Origin: an uncultured Clostridia bacterium
GTDB taxonomy: Bacteria > Bacillota > Clostridia > TANB77 > CAG-508
Assembly (NCBI GenBank): GCA_934129895.1
Contig: CAKOWY010000005.1
Location: 1 to 64,000 of the forward strand
Direction: 5' to 3'
Length of the DNA: 64,000 nt
Shown: positions 16,472 through 24,551 of the stretch, in pieces
How positions within the stretch are numbered: the stretch's first letter is position 1
How the letters are laid out: the number at the start of each line of letters is the position of its first letter
Program-made: the position numbers and the translations under genes
The notes under the pieces: model-generated
Databases searched by the model: none
Told to the model about the DNA's origin: nothing
Seen by the model: only the letters and a program-made list of their open reading frames with translations

Positions 16472-17626
16472 CTATTTATTATCTTTAAAATATTTATAAC
16501 ATTCATCAAATATTTCTAAGAACTTGTCAATTTCCTCTTCTTTTACAAGATGACTCAAACTAATTCTCCATGATGCAAAAGCTCTTTTTCTGTCATGTGT
16601 CATAGACATTACAATTCTTGATGGAGTTATAGTTACAGTACATGCAGATTTTATTGAAATACAAATATCATATTCTTCTAATTTATTTTTAAATTCTGTT
16701 GCTTTAACTCCATTAACACTTATATTTAATATAAATGGATTTTCATTAGAAATTGTATTTATTTTTACCTCATCATATTTTAATAAACTATCTCTCAATT
16801 CTTTATTCAATTTAAATACATATTCATATCTTATTTTAAAATTATCAAAAGTCAATTCTAAAGCCTTTTCAAAAGCACAAATTTGTCCTATTACAGGTGT
16901 ACCGCTTCTATATAAACTAGTACTTGCACCTCCATTTATTAATGGTTCTAATACAATATCTTTCTTTTTTATCAGTGTTCCAAATCCATTTAATCCATTA
17001 AATTTATGTGGTGCAAATGATATTAAATCAACTCCTGAAAAATCAACATTAATTTTTCCTATTGCTTGTGTACTATCAACATGTAAATTACAATTAGGAT
17101 AATCTTTTAATATTTCTACAATTTCTCTAATAGGTTGTACTGTACCAACTTCACTATCTACATAACAAACAGAAAGCAAAATTGTATCATCTCTTAATAA
17201 ACTTTTTAAATGTTCCAAATCAATAGTACCATCATTTTTTATATTTACAATATCAATCTCATATCCTTGTTCTTTTAGATATGTTAATGGACTACTTACA
17301 GATGAATGTTCTAAAAATGTTGAAATAATATGTTTTCCATTTTCTTTATATGTTTGTGCTATACCTTTTATTGCTAGATTATTCGATTCACTTGAACCAG
17401 ATGTATATATTATTTCTGTATCTTCATCTAGATTTGCTTCTTTCCTTAATAAATCCATTATATTTTCTGTTGTTTCTTCTATCTTTTTATTTGCTTCTTT
17501 TCCTAGACCATGTGTAGAATTTGGATTTGCAAAATATTTTAATGTTGTTTCATTAAAAACATCCAATACCTGCTTATCTACTGGTGTATTTGCAGCATAA
17601 TCTAAATATATATATTCTTTTTTCAT
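16472..17626 (-). CDS. Cysteine desulfurase (NifS/IscS type)
   Basis: The 384-residue PLP enzyme begins MKKEYIYLDYAANTPVDKQV and shows TSGSSESNNLAIKG, FLEHSSVSSPL, HVDSTQAIGK, and the PLP lysine in SFAPHKFNGLNGFG (about residue 207). The catalytic Cys lies in IKSACT near 330. It removes sulfur from cysteine for transfer as persulfide. No iscU or iscR is adjacent; its downstream partner is the ttcA-like gene, so tRNA thiolation rather than Fe-S assembly is the likely use. The loop is SACTVT instead of the common SACTSG. Confidence 0.92.
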   Translation of the reverse strand: MKKEYIYLDYAANTPVDKQVLDVFNETTLKYFANPNSTHGLGKEANKKIEETTENIMDLLRKEANLDEDTEIIYTSGSSESNNLAIKGIAQTYKENGKHIISTFLEHSSVSSPLTYLKEQGYEIDIVNIKNDGTIDLEHLKSLLRDDTILLSVCYVDSEVGTVQPIREIVEILKDYPNCNLHVDSTQAIGKINVDFSGVDLISFAPHKFNGLNGFGTLIKKKDIVLEPLINGGASTSLYRSGTPVIGQICAFEKALELTFDNFKIRYEYVFKLNKELRDSLLKYDEVKINTISNENPFILNISVNGVKATEFKNKLEEYDICISIKSACTVTITPSRIVMSMTHDRKRAFASWRISLSHLVKEEEIDKFLEIFDECYKYFKDNK

Positions 17627-17648
17627 TTTTAAATTCCTTTACTTAATT

Positions 17649-18602
17649 TTATCTTTCATCTGTTTGTTGTTTTCTACTTTTTAAAACTTGTTTTAATCCT
17701 TGTATTCCTTGAAGATTTACCAATCCATTTTCTATTTGTTCTGCAAATTCTTCTAAAGTCATTTTTCTAAAAGAATTTGTTTCATCTGAAAATAAATAGA
17801 TATCTTTTCCTCCCTTTACATTTACAACAATACATAATTCATAATGTTTCTTGCCATCAATCTCTCTATAACAATCAATCATATTAATTTTGTACTTTTC
17901 TTCTTTAGAAAACAATAATCCATCTTTATTTTCATTTCCAATTAAATCTTCCATTCTCCACTTTCTGTCAGCATATCCCATTTCTGGATTTGTATATGCT
18001 TCTGAATTTTCTAAAACAAATTGAACCTTTTGTCCAAAATCTTCAAACATTGGTAAATGCATCTTTATTAGTTCTAGATATTCATCTGTATAATATGATT
18101 TTTCTGATATATGTCCTTGCTTTTTATCAATTTGATCTAGTTCAGCTCTACTTATTAATTCTTGTTCTTCATCTTCAATAGGAATTCCAAAATATTGTGT
18201 TCTCAATTGTGCTTTTATATTTCTCATATCTTCTTGTAAATCAAATCTATATTTTCTTCCATCTTCTGTTATTAAAACATTATAAATATGTGGACATTTT
18301 CTAAAATCTTCTTCATCTATTACTGATTCTATATTTACTCCAAGTTCTTTCATAACATAAGAAAATATATAAGCAATTGATTTACAAATTGCAGTATTAT
18401 TTTCTAAACATCTGTTTAAATCATCTTCACTTCTACTATGATCATATATCTGTTTTCTTGTTTTGGAATTTCCAAATGAAAAATCTAAATCAAATGCAAA
18501 TTTACTTCCTAAATCCCAATATATATATCTTAACTTTTCTATATCTGAAAATCCTTCTGTTTCTTTTTTTACCTTTTCAACATATTTTTCTAATGAACTC
18601 AT
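17649..18602 (-). CDS. Transglutaminase-like fold protein
   Basis: The 317-residue soluble product lacks a signal peptide. Its middle shows a Cys-His-Asp order typical of transglutaminase-like cores: NNTAICKSIAYIFSYVMKELG (Cys about 93), then CPHIYNVLITEDGRKYRFDLQEDM (His about 127, Asp about 142). The head (YVEKVKKETEGFSDIEKLRYIYWDLG) resembles leaders seen in such proteins, and the C-terminal part is an alpha-beta region of no recognised family. The call rests on motif order only. It lies 22 bp upstream of the cysteine desulfurase gene and may be in that operon. Confidence 0.55.
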   Translation of the reverse strand: MSSLEKYVEKVKKETEGFSDIEKLRYIYWDLGSKFAFDLDFSFGNSKTRKQIYDHSRSEDDLNRCLENNTAICKSIAYIFSYVMKELGVNIESVIDEEDFRKCPHIYNVLITEDGRKYRFDLQEDMRNIKAQLRTQYFGIPIEDEEQELISRAELDQIDKKQGHISEKSYYTDEYLELIKMHLPMFEDFGQKVQFVLENSEAYTNPEMGYADRKWRMEDLIGNENKDGLLFSKEEKYKINMIDCYREIDGKKHYELCIVVNVKGGKDIYLFSDETNSFRKMTLEEFAEQIENGLVNLQGIQGLKQVLKSRKQQTDER

Positions 18603-18619
18603 TTATTTCACCTTTTTGC

Positions 18620-19135
18620 TTAAAAATTTTCTTTATAACTTTCTATAAATTGTTTTGTAATTGTTATTGTATTTTCTCCATCTATTCTTTCATCTGTTGT
18701 TATAGGAATAGGATTACATCCTCCTCTTTCTTTTCCAATATTGTCTGTTGCAAATGAGTTTTTACAATTTTGACAGATAAAGTTTTTTCCGTTTTGAACA
18801 AAATATGCTTTTGGTGATGGATTACATACTTGACAAGTATTAAATGCCATTCTTATTGTTCCATCTGATGCTTTTACTGCAAATAATCTTATTGTAGTTC
18901 CATCAGCATTATAATTATAAAATGTTGCTTTACTTCCAATATTAGTTGTATCTATTACTATATTTCCTAATTCATCTGCTTCTAAATTTATAGTTTTATT
19001 TTCTGTACTTTGTGTACTCTTAGTATTTGATTTTTGAGTAGATAAAGTATTATTTGAATTTGTTTTATTATCATTATTTTTTCCAAATAGTATTATTCCT
19101 ATAATTCCAATTACAATAACAATTGCTATTATCAT
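18620..19135 (-). CDS. DUF2318 membrane-anchored Cys-rich protein
   Basis: The 171-residue product has an N-terminal anchor (2-17), a Ser/Thr/Asn linker and a domain with MAFNTCQVCNPSPKAYFVQNG, FICQNCKNSFATDNIG and RGGCNPIPI, the signature of DUF2318, reported as Fe-S-containing membrane proteins. Five Cys residues are conserved in type. It follows copA, and its leader shares a hairpin and flanking sequence with the copZ-copA spacer, so it is probably part of the copper operon. The ATG used has no well-spaced ribosome binding site; AAAGGAAG lies about 29 nt upstream, so the start is uncertain. Confidence 0.85.
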   Translation of the reverse strand: MIIAIVIVIGIIGIILFGKNNDNKTNSNNTLSTQKSNTKSTQSTENKTINLEADELGNIVIDTTNIGSKATFYNYNADGTTIRLFAVKASDGTIRMAFNTCQVCNPSPKAYFVQNGKNFICQNCKNSFATDNIGKERGGCNPIPITTDERIDGENTITITKQFIESYKENF

Positions 19136-19187
19136 TATTATATTTTTCTTATTCTTATATTTTCTTCCTTTCGTATAACATAGATTA

Positions 19188-19212
19188 AGTTGGAAAATTT
19201 AGATTTCCAACT
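19188..19212 (-). other. Intercistronic hairpin after copA
   Basis: AGTTGGAAA (19188-19196) pairs with TTTCCAACT (19204-19212), about 7 nt past the copA stop. The outer arms and the following TTAA match those of the copZ-copA spacer. No U-run follows, so RNA processing or stabilisation is as likely as termination. Confidence 0.6.
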
Positions 19213-19218
19213 CTATAA

Positions 19219-21417
19219 TTATTTCTTTAGTCTTAAAGCATTTAAAACAACAGTTAAACTACTAATTGTCATAGCAAATGCAGCAACCATTGGATTCATT
19301 TCAATTCCAATAGGTTCTAATATTCCACATGCAATTGGAATCATACAAATATTATAGAAAAATGCCCAGAATAAGTTTTGTTTTATATTTTTAATTGTTT
19401 TTGAACTAATTTCTATTAATTCATTTATTTTTTCTATATTATCATTCATTAATATTACACTTGCAGAATCCATTGCAATATCTGTACCTGTTGAAATTGA
19501 AACACCTATATCTGCTGTTACTAAACTTATACTATCATTTATTCCATCACCACACATTATTACAATTCCATCTTTTTTTAATTCTTTTATCTTTTCTGCT
19601 TTTTCTTTTGGTGTAACATTTGAAATTACTTTTTCTATTCCAATTTGTTTTGCAACAATTTCTGCTGTTTTCTCATTATCACCTGTTAACATTACTACAT
19701 TAATATTTTTATCTTTTAATTCTTTTATTACATTTTCAATATTATCTTTTAATATATCTTTTACACCTATTAATGCAACTAATTTATTATTTAAACTTAC
19801 AAATAATATGCTATTTCCATCATTAACTAATTGTTGTTCATCTTGCTCATTTGGAATTATTACTCCATTTTCAGTCATTAATTTTCTATTTCCAATTAAA
19901 TATTTATCATCATTTTTCATTATTGCTTCAACGCCAAAACCTGCAATTGCTTTAAATTTTTTTAAATCTTCAAATTCTATTTTTTCTTCTATTGCTTTAT
20001 TAACAATTGCTCTTGCTATTGGGTGTTCTGATTTTTTCTCAATGCTTGCTATATTCTTTAAAAGTTCTTTTTCTTTTAAATTGCTATAATTATATATTTT
20101 TGAAATACTTAATGTTCCTTTAGTTAATGTTCCTGTTTTGTCAAAACATATTGTCTTTGCTTTATGAAAATTCTCTAATGATTCACTTGTTTTTACTAAA
20201 ATTCCTTTTCTACTTGCATTTCCAGAAGCTATTACTATTGCAAGTGGTGTAGCTAGTCCTAAACTACACGGACAAGCAACTACTAATATACTCACAAATA
20301 TGTTTATTGCAAGTGCTATATCTTTTGATATAATTAACCACAATACAAATGCAATTATAGATATAGCTAATACTACTGGAACAAAATATCCACTTATCTT
20401 ATCTGCTATTTTAGCAATAGGTGCTTTTGTAGCTGTTGCATTTGCCACTAATCTTACTATTTCTGAAACTGTAGACTCTTTACCAATTTTTTCTGCTTTA
20501 TATTTTATTGTTCCTTCATAATTTATACTTCCTGCTATAACTTTAGATCCTATTTCTTTTTTGGCAGGTTTACTTTCTCCAGTTATAAATGCTTCATTAA
20601 TATGGGTTATACCATCTATTATTTCACCATCTACAGCTATTTTTTCACCTGGTTTGCATATCACAATATCTCCTTTTTGAATTTCATCTAATGTAACAAC
20701 AACTTCTTTTTCTTCTCTTATTATTGTTGCATTATTTGGAGTTATTGTCATTAATTCTTGTAATGCTTCTTTTGTTTTGTCTTTATTTTTGCTTTCAACA
20801 AATTTACCTATTTTTATAAAAAATATTACAATAGCAGCTGATTCATAATACAATTTTTCAACATACATTGTATGTCCTTGTAAAATTCGTATTGTTCCAT
20901 ATATACTATATACATAGCTTGCTAATACTCCTATCATAACCAGTGTATCCATATTTGGTGTTTTATGAATTAAATTTTTATATCCATTTTTTATTATGTC
21001 TTTTCCAAATAATATTACAATTGTTGTTAATATTAATAATGATATTGCATAATTAATTGGATATGTAATCATATTCAAAAATGGAATAACTGGTAAACCT
21101 ACCATGTGAGACATTGAAATATATAATATTAATATTGATATTATACTTATTCCTATTAATTTATATTTTTCATTTGATTTCTTCTTTTCTTCTTTTTCAA
21201 AATTGTCTATTCCTAAACTTGTAAATCCTGCTTTTTCAACAAATTTTTCTACTTGTTCTAATGTTAATTTTTTTTCGTCATATTCTATATTTGCATTATT
21301 CATAACAAGATTTACTGTTGCTATTTTTATTCCATCTTGTTTGTTTAAGTATTTTTCTAAACCTGATGAACATGCTGAGCATGTCATTCCATCTATTTTT
21401 AATAATACTTTCTTCAT
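19219..21417 (-). CDS. copA: Copper-exporting P1B-type ATPase
   Basis: The 732-residue product has one N-terminal heavy-metal domain (GMTCSACSS, about 9-17), membrane helices (about 75-195 and 330-380), the actuator motif ITGESKPA, the transmembrane metal site ACPCSLGLATP, the phosphorylation site DKTGTLT, the HP motif KSEHPIA, and MCGDGINDS. This is the CopA pattern, exporting Cu(I) with ATP hydrolysis. It lies in the csoR operon after copZ. RBS GAAAGGAA. Length is usual for single-HMA forms. Confidence 0.97.
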   Translation of the reverse strand: MKKVLLKIDGMTCSACSSGLEKYLNKQDGIKIATVNLVMNNANIEYDEKKLTLEQVEKFVEKAGFTSLGIDNFEKEEKKKSNEKYKLIGISIISILILYISMSHMVGLPVIPFLNMITYPINYAISLLILTTIVILFGKDIIKNGYKNLIHKTPNMDTLVMIGVLASYVYSIYGTIRILQGHTMYVEKLYYESAAIVIFFIKIGKFVESKNKDKTKEALQELMTITPNNATIIREEKEVVVTLDEIQKGDIVICKPGEKIAVDGEIIDGITHINEAFITGESKPAKKEIGSKVIAGSINYEGTIKYKAEKIGKESTVSEIVRLVANATATKAPIAKIADKISGYFVPVVLAISIIAFVLWLIISKDIALAINIFVSILVVACPCSLGLATPLAIVIASGNASRKGILVKTSESLENFHKAKTICFDKTGTLTKGTLSISKIYNYSNLKEKELLKNIASIEKKSEHPIARAIVNKAIEEKIEFEDLKKFKAIAGFGVEAIMKNDDKYLIGNRKLMTENGVIIPNEQDEQQLVNDGNSILFVSLNNKLVALIGVKDILKDNIENVIKELKDKNINVVMLTGDNEKTAEIVAKQIGIEKVISNVTPKEKAEKIKELKKDGIVIMCGDGINDSISLVTADIGVSISTGTDIAMDSASVILMNDNIEKINELIEISSKTIKNIKQNLFWAFFYNICMIPIACGILEPIGIEMNPMVAAFAMTISSLTVVLNALRLKK

Positions 21418-21446
21418 ATTTTTTCCTTTCTTGATACAAAGCTTTA

Positions 21447-21571
21447 AGTTGGAAAAGAATTAAATTTTGGCAAGGCAAATTTTATTTAAAAGGCAAGGGC
21501 GCATACGTGCTGTATGTAACCGCGTTTTAAATAAAATTTAACACAGCCAAAATTGTAATTATCTTCCAACT
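21447..21571. repeat. Nested imperfect palindrome between copZ and copA
   Basis: Four nested arm pairs are visible: AGTTGGAA (21447-21454) with TTCCAACT (21564-21571); AATTTTGGC (21463-21471) with GCCAAAATT (21546-21554); a 15-bp pair AAATTTTATTTAAAA (21477-21491) with 21525-21539; and CATAC (21502-21506) with GTATG (21512-21516). The inner part is GC-rich against an AT-rich background. The outer arm equals that of the hairpin after copA, so an inner palindromic unit of about 105 bp seems inserted in a simple hairpin. It could be a MITE-like or REP-like element, or an RNA structure setting the copZ to copA ratio. Confidence 0.8.
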
Positions 21572-21573
21572 GT

Positions 21574-21780
21574 TTAAATTGCTTTAAATCCTGCATCTTC
21601 AACAGCTTCAATCAACTCTTTTTCACTTACTTGTGTTTCATCATATTTTATATCTGCCTTTTTCTCTTCCAAACTTACTTTTGCAATTTCTACTCCATCA
21701 ACATTATTTAATACCTTTTCTAATCTTGTAGAACATCCTGTACAATGCATTCCTTCTATATTTAATTTTACTTCTTTCAT
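21574..21780 (-). CDS. copZ: Copper chaperone CopZ
   Basis: The 68-residue product is a single heavy-metal-associated domain: KLNIEGMHCTGCSTRLEKVL with the CxxC copper site at about 13-16, and the C-terminal AVEDAGFKAI. It carries Cu(I) to CopA. It directly abuts the stop of the upstream fusion gene, suggesting coupled translation, and is followed 2 bp past its stop by the nested palindrome. Confidence 0.96.
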   Translation of the reverse strand: MKEVKLNIEGMHCTGCSTRLEKVLNNVDGVEIAKVSLEEKKADIKYDETQVSEKELIEAVEDAGFKAI

Positions 21781-23106
21781 TTAATTTTCCTCCTTAAAAT
21801 AATCTTTATTATCTATAACCTTTATTTTATTTTTTATCATATTCATCCAACAAGAATAAATATATTCTCCTTCTTCTTGTGGTGTGAATTCTATTTCATT
21901 TGTGCCAACATTTAATTTTTTATCAATCTTAAAGTCTTTTATTATTATTTCATTATTACATCCTGTTAAATACTTTTTATCTACATTTATTATGATTTTT
22001 ACAGGAACATCTTTTTGAACTATTATATCTTTATAATCACCATAATCTAAGTCAAATTCAATATATTGATATCCATCTTCTTGAATAGCTTTTATATATT
22101 GTGCATCATCTTTTTTTGAAAAAATACTATTTATATCTATTCCAAATCCAACTAATGCTCTATTTAGCATTAATATTGATAAAATAAGTATTAATACAGA
22201 TGCAACTTTATTTATTATTACTTTTACTTTTCCTTTGCATAAATTTATAAAACTACCAAAGAACATCATAAGTGGTAATGTTCCTAGGCAAAACAAGAAC
22301 ATTGACATAGCTCCATAAAATACAGATGCTGTGCTTAATGCATATATTTGCATTGCTTGCAGTGGCCCACATGGCATGAATCCATTTAATATTCCTATTA
22401 TAAAAGGATTTTTAATTTTTACTTTATTAAAACATTTACAATTTTTTAGTCTTCCACTTATTGTAATTACTCCAAGCATTGATAAACTCATTATTAGCAT
22501 AAATATGGAAGCTATTAAAATAATTATGTTTTGTACCACATAGTTAATACTAAATACTTTTCCAATTCCACCTATTATTCCTCCAAGTATCGTATAAGAT
22601 AAAAGTCTACTTATATTATATAATAATGGATTTTTAAACTTTTTTATTTTTCCTTCTTCTTTACTTGATGATGCATATAAATTTATTGCCCCACACATTG
22701 ATATACAATGTATACTTGTAAATAATCCTGTTAAAAATAACATTCCTAATTGAATATTTGTATCTATTGTTGGAATCATGTTAAAAATATTAAATCCAAA
22801 CATTTCATTTAAAACCAATATAACTAAAATAATACTACATGCTATTAATATAAATTCTAAAAAATCAACATTATCATCAATTTTACTTTTCTCTTTTGAG
22901 ACATATTCTTTTTTCGTTATATATCCTTTTTTATTGATTTCTTCTATTATGTTTTCTATATTTATTTCATTTTCATACCAAACTGTTGCTATATTTCTGT
23001 TTATTTTTACCTTTTTTACATTAAAATCACTTTGAATTATTTTACTTACTGTTTGATAACAATGTGTACACATCATTCCATCAATTTTAATATAAATTTT
23101 TTTCAT
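21781..23106 (-). CDS. HMA-SafE-cupredoxin fusion, copper handling
   Basis: The 441-residue product joins three parts. A heavy-metal domain (1-62, GMMCTHC) comes first. A TauE/SafE- or DsbD-like membrane domain (about 75-315) follows, with SIHCISMCGAINLYA and a GILNGFMPCGPLQAMQIYA helix. A C-terminal domain (about 340-435) has the cupredoxin look: VPVKIIINVDKKYLTGCNNEI, then FTPQEEGEYIYSCWMNM with Cys, Trp, Met residues that could bind copper. Related fusions occur in copper-resistance loci. It overlaps the csoR stop (TAATG) and abuts copZ, so all three are co-translated. Transport or assembly of copper at the membrane is inferred. Confidence 0.88.
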   Translation of the reverse strand: MKKIYIKIDGMMCTHCYQTVSKIIQSDFNVKKVKINRNIATVWYENEINIENIIEEINKKGYITKKEYVSKEKSKIDDNVDFLEFILIACSIILVILVLNEMFGFNIFNMIPTIDTNIQLGMLFLTGLFTSIHCISMCGAINLYASSSKEEGKIKKFKNPLLYNISRLLSYTILGGIIGGIGKVFSINYVVQNIIILIASIFMLIMSLSMLGVITISGRLKNCKCFNKVKIKNPFIIGILNGFMPCGPLQAMQIYALSTASVFYGAMSMFLFCLGTLPLMMFFGSFINLCKGKVKVIINKVASVLILILSILMLNRALVGFGIDINSIFSKKDDAQYIKAIQEDGYQYIEFDLDYGDYKDIIVQKDVPVKIIINVDKKYLTGCNNEIIIKDFKIDKKLNVGTNEIEFTPQEEGEYIYSCWMNMIKNKIKVIDNKDYFKEEN

Positions 23107-23417
23107 TAGCGTAATCTCCTAAATAATTCCATCACTTCATCAATAATCTCTGTATTACCAGATTGAATTTCTGTTAATACACAACTTTTTATATGACTTT
23201 CTAATATTGAGTTTTCTACACTTTCTAATGATTTACTTATTGCTGATAATTGAATTAATATATCTGCACAATATCTATCATCTTCAATCATTTGTTTTAT
23301 TCCCCTTATTTGACCTTCTATTATATTTAGTCTTTTGGTTAAAGATTTTTTTTCTTCTTCTGTTCTGTGTGTTGACTTTTCACAACTTTCACATTTGCTA
23401 CATTTTTCACACTTCAT
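23106..23417 (-). CDS. csoR: CsoR-family copper-sensing repressor
   Basis: The start at 23417 follows AAAGGAAGTG; a longer in-frame start lacks a site. The product (103 residues) begins with a Cys-rich head (MKCEKCSKCESCEKS), then the CsoR helices: LTKRLNIIEGQIRGIKQMIEDD, YCADILIQLSAISKSLES, and HIKSCV. The Cys-His-Cys set (Cys in RYC, His in SHIK, Cys in SCV) binds Cu(I) and releases DNA. It heads the copper operon, and its promoter carries a matching operator. The Cys-rich head is unusual for the family and could add metal ligands. Confidence 0.94.
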   Translation of the reverse strand: MKCEKCSKCESCEKSTHRTEEEKKSLTKRLNIIEGQIRGIKQMIEDDRYCADILIQLSAISKSLESVENSILESHIKSCVLTEIQSGNTEIIDEVMELFRRLR

Positions 23418-23456
23418 ATATTCACTTCCTTTATTTTTTGATTTTATCTGCGAATC

Positions 23457-23485
23457 ATTATACACCCCACAGGGGTATGTGTCAA
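23457..23485 (-). promoter_or_regulatory. Copper operon promoter with CsoR-type operator
   Basis: On the minus strand TTGACA (23480-23485) and TATAAT (23457-23462) are exactly 17 bp apart, and the spacer holds CCCC-TGT-GGGG inside the palindrome ATACCCCTGTGGGGTGTAT. The GC-rich C4/G4 palindrome matches CsoR operators. Repressor bound there would cover the polymerase site. Confidence 0.92.
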
Positions 23486-23514
23486 TATCTATTTTTTACA
23501 TTTTTTCTATTATA

Positions 23515-23563
23515 AAGTAAAAAACAAGTCAGTCATCACATTTGTGATTAACTGACTTGTTTT
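23515..23563 (-). terminator. Terminator of bactofilin-like unit 1, shared hairpin family
   Basis: AAAACAAGTCAGT (23521-23533) pairs with ACTGACTTGTTTT (23551-23563), with TCACA/TGTGA inside, then a T-run. The CAAGTCAGT-AATCAC pattern recurs in the terminators at 24492 and 25190. Confidence 0.93.
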
Positions 23564-23581
23564 CAAACGTTTAACGTTGCA

Positions 23582-24043
23582 TTATCCTACGTAAAGATAA
23601 AACTCAACTTCTTTGCTTTTGATATGTTCGACCTCGGACTTGACCTCCTTTAAAACCATCTTCGAGGACGTCACGTTCTTGGCATGAGCATTTGCCAAAA
23701 CCTCGATAGTTCCATTGGCAGAAACGTCCCAAACAGACGAATTGGATGAAATGCTAACATCTCCATTTGAGAAAATGTCTCCCAAAACACAGGGACCGTT
23801 GAGAAAAACTCCATTACCTGCCTTCACGTCATTGCCAATAGAATGTGTGAGAACAATGTTTTCACCTGCAGATACATTAAAGAATTCTGCATGGTATGCC
23901 TTAAAACTTTCTCCTACATCTATGTCGTAGCCGTTTGCGTTACTCCCCTTTTCCATATATACATTGCCAGTAACACAAATATCAGTGTCCAGTTCAGCAC
24001 CAGACATAACCACAACATCACAGTCAAATCTTTTCTTATTCAT
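23582..24043 (-). CDS. Bactofilin-like beta-helix protein, unit 1
   Basis: The 153-residue product begins MNKKRFDCDVVVMSG, contains ICVTGNVYMEKGS, and then a run of short turns with regular Gly/Asn/Val spacing (LGDIFSNGDVSISSNSSVWDVSANGTIEVLANAH), as expected for a right-handed beta-helix like those of bactofilins (polymer-forming cytoskeletal proteins). The first 30 residues match those of the 25264 paralogue (CDV, VTGNVYM). It lies 28 bp after a damaged sister frame (24072-24408) in the same transcript. RBS AAAGAGGT. GC content is visibly higher than in neighbours. Family assignment is by pattern only. Confidence 0.65.
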   Translation of the reverse strand: MNKKRFDCDVVVMSGAELDTDICVTGNVYMEKGSNANGYDIDVGESFKAYHAEFFNVSAGENIVLTHSIGNDVKAGNGVFLNGPCVLGDIFSNGDVSISSNSSVWDVSANGTIEVLANAHAKNVTSSKMVLKEVKSEVEHIKSKEVEFYLYVG

Positions 24044-24071
24044 TGTTTTTTACTTACCTCTTTGTCTTTCA

Positions 24072-24408
24072 TCAAATGTTTTCTACAATGATTCCTTCTT
24101 CAATCCGGCAATTTTTGCCGATTTTAAGTTCTCCTCCCGAAAAAATTTTCTGTATGATGACATCATCATCACACTCGAATTTTGTTGCACTGCAACACTC
24201 AAATGCAATTGATTCTGCCCCAAGTTTCAAAGCTCCAAAAGTTTCAACAGAAGTTACATCACATCCTTTTCCAATGTTTACTTCCAAATCGGCAAAAATC
24301 CAACTTGTAGAAGTATGTTCACCAATAATGACGTACATTAGTTGCTCCAATAATGTTTTCAAAAAAGTGCCCAGTAACTACAACATCAAACTGTTCTTTT
24401 TGTTACAT
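24072..24408 (-). pseudogene. Frameshifted bactofilin-like protein, unit 1 first gene
   Basis: The ATG at 24408 follows a clean GGAGGTG site but is at once followed by TAA; skipping one T (about 24405) gives MNKKN-like sequence followed by FDVVVTGHFFENIIGATNV as in the sister genes. A second shift near 24338 is needed to enter the long frame VIIGEHTSTSWIFADLEVNIGKG, which ends at 24072. Its C-terminal 60 residues align with the 24552 paralogue (CD, SFG/TFG, CC, GK-C). The gene seems broken by two small indels; alternatively translation starts at the ATG at 24338, behind GGAG. Confidence 0.6.
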
Positions 24409-24449
24409 AAGCTGAAACACCTCCATATAAGGGTTATTTGAACTTATAT

Positions 24450-24478
24450 ATTATACAACAAAATACAATATTTGTCAA
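24450..24478 (-). promoter_or_regulatory. Promoter of bactofilin-like unit 1
   Basis: TTGACA (24473-24478) and TATAAT (24450-24455) with a 17-bp spacer, both perfect consensus, 42 bp upstream of the damaged start at 24408. Confidence 0.9.
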
Positions 24479-24491
24479 TTTCATATAAAAG

Positions 24492-24538
24492 CAAAAAGCC
24501 GGCAAGCCAGTCACCACACTCGTGATTAACTGACTCGC
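24492..24538 (-). terminator. Terminator of bactofilin-like unit 2
   Basis: GGCAAGCCAGT (24500-24510) pairs with ACTGACTCGCC (24528-24538), with a TCAC/GTGA inner pair, then GGCTTTTTGCTTTT on the minus strand. It resembles the hairpins at 23515 and 25190. Confidence 0.93.
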
Positions 24539-24551
24539 CAACTTGAACATT

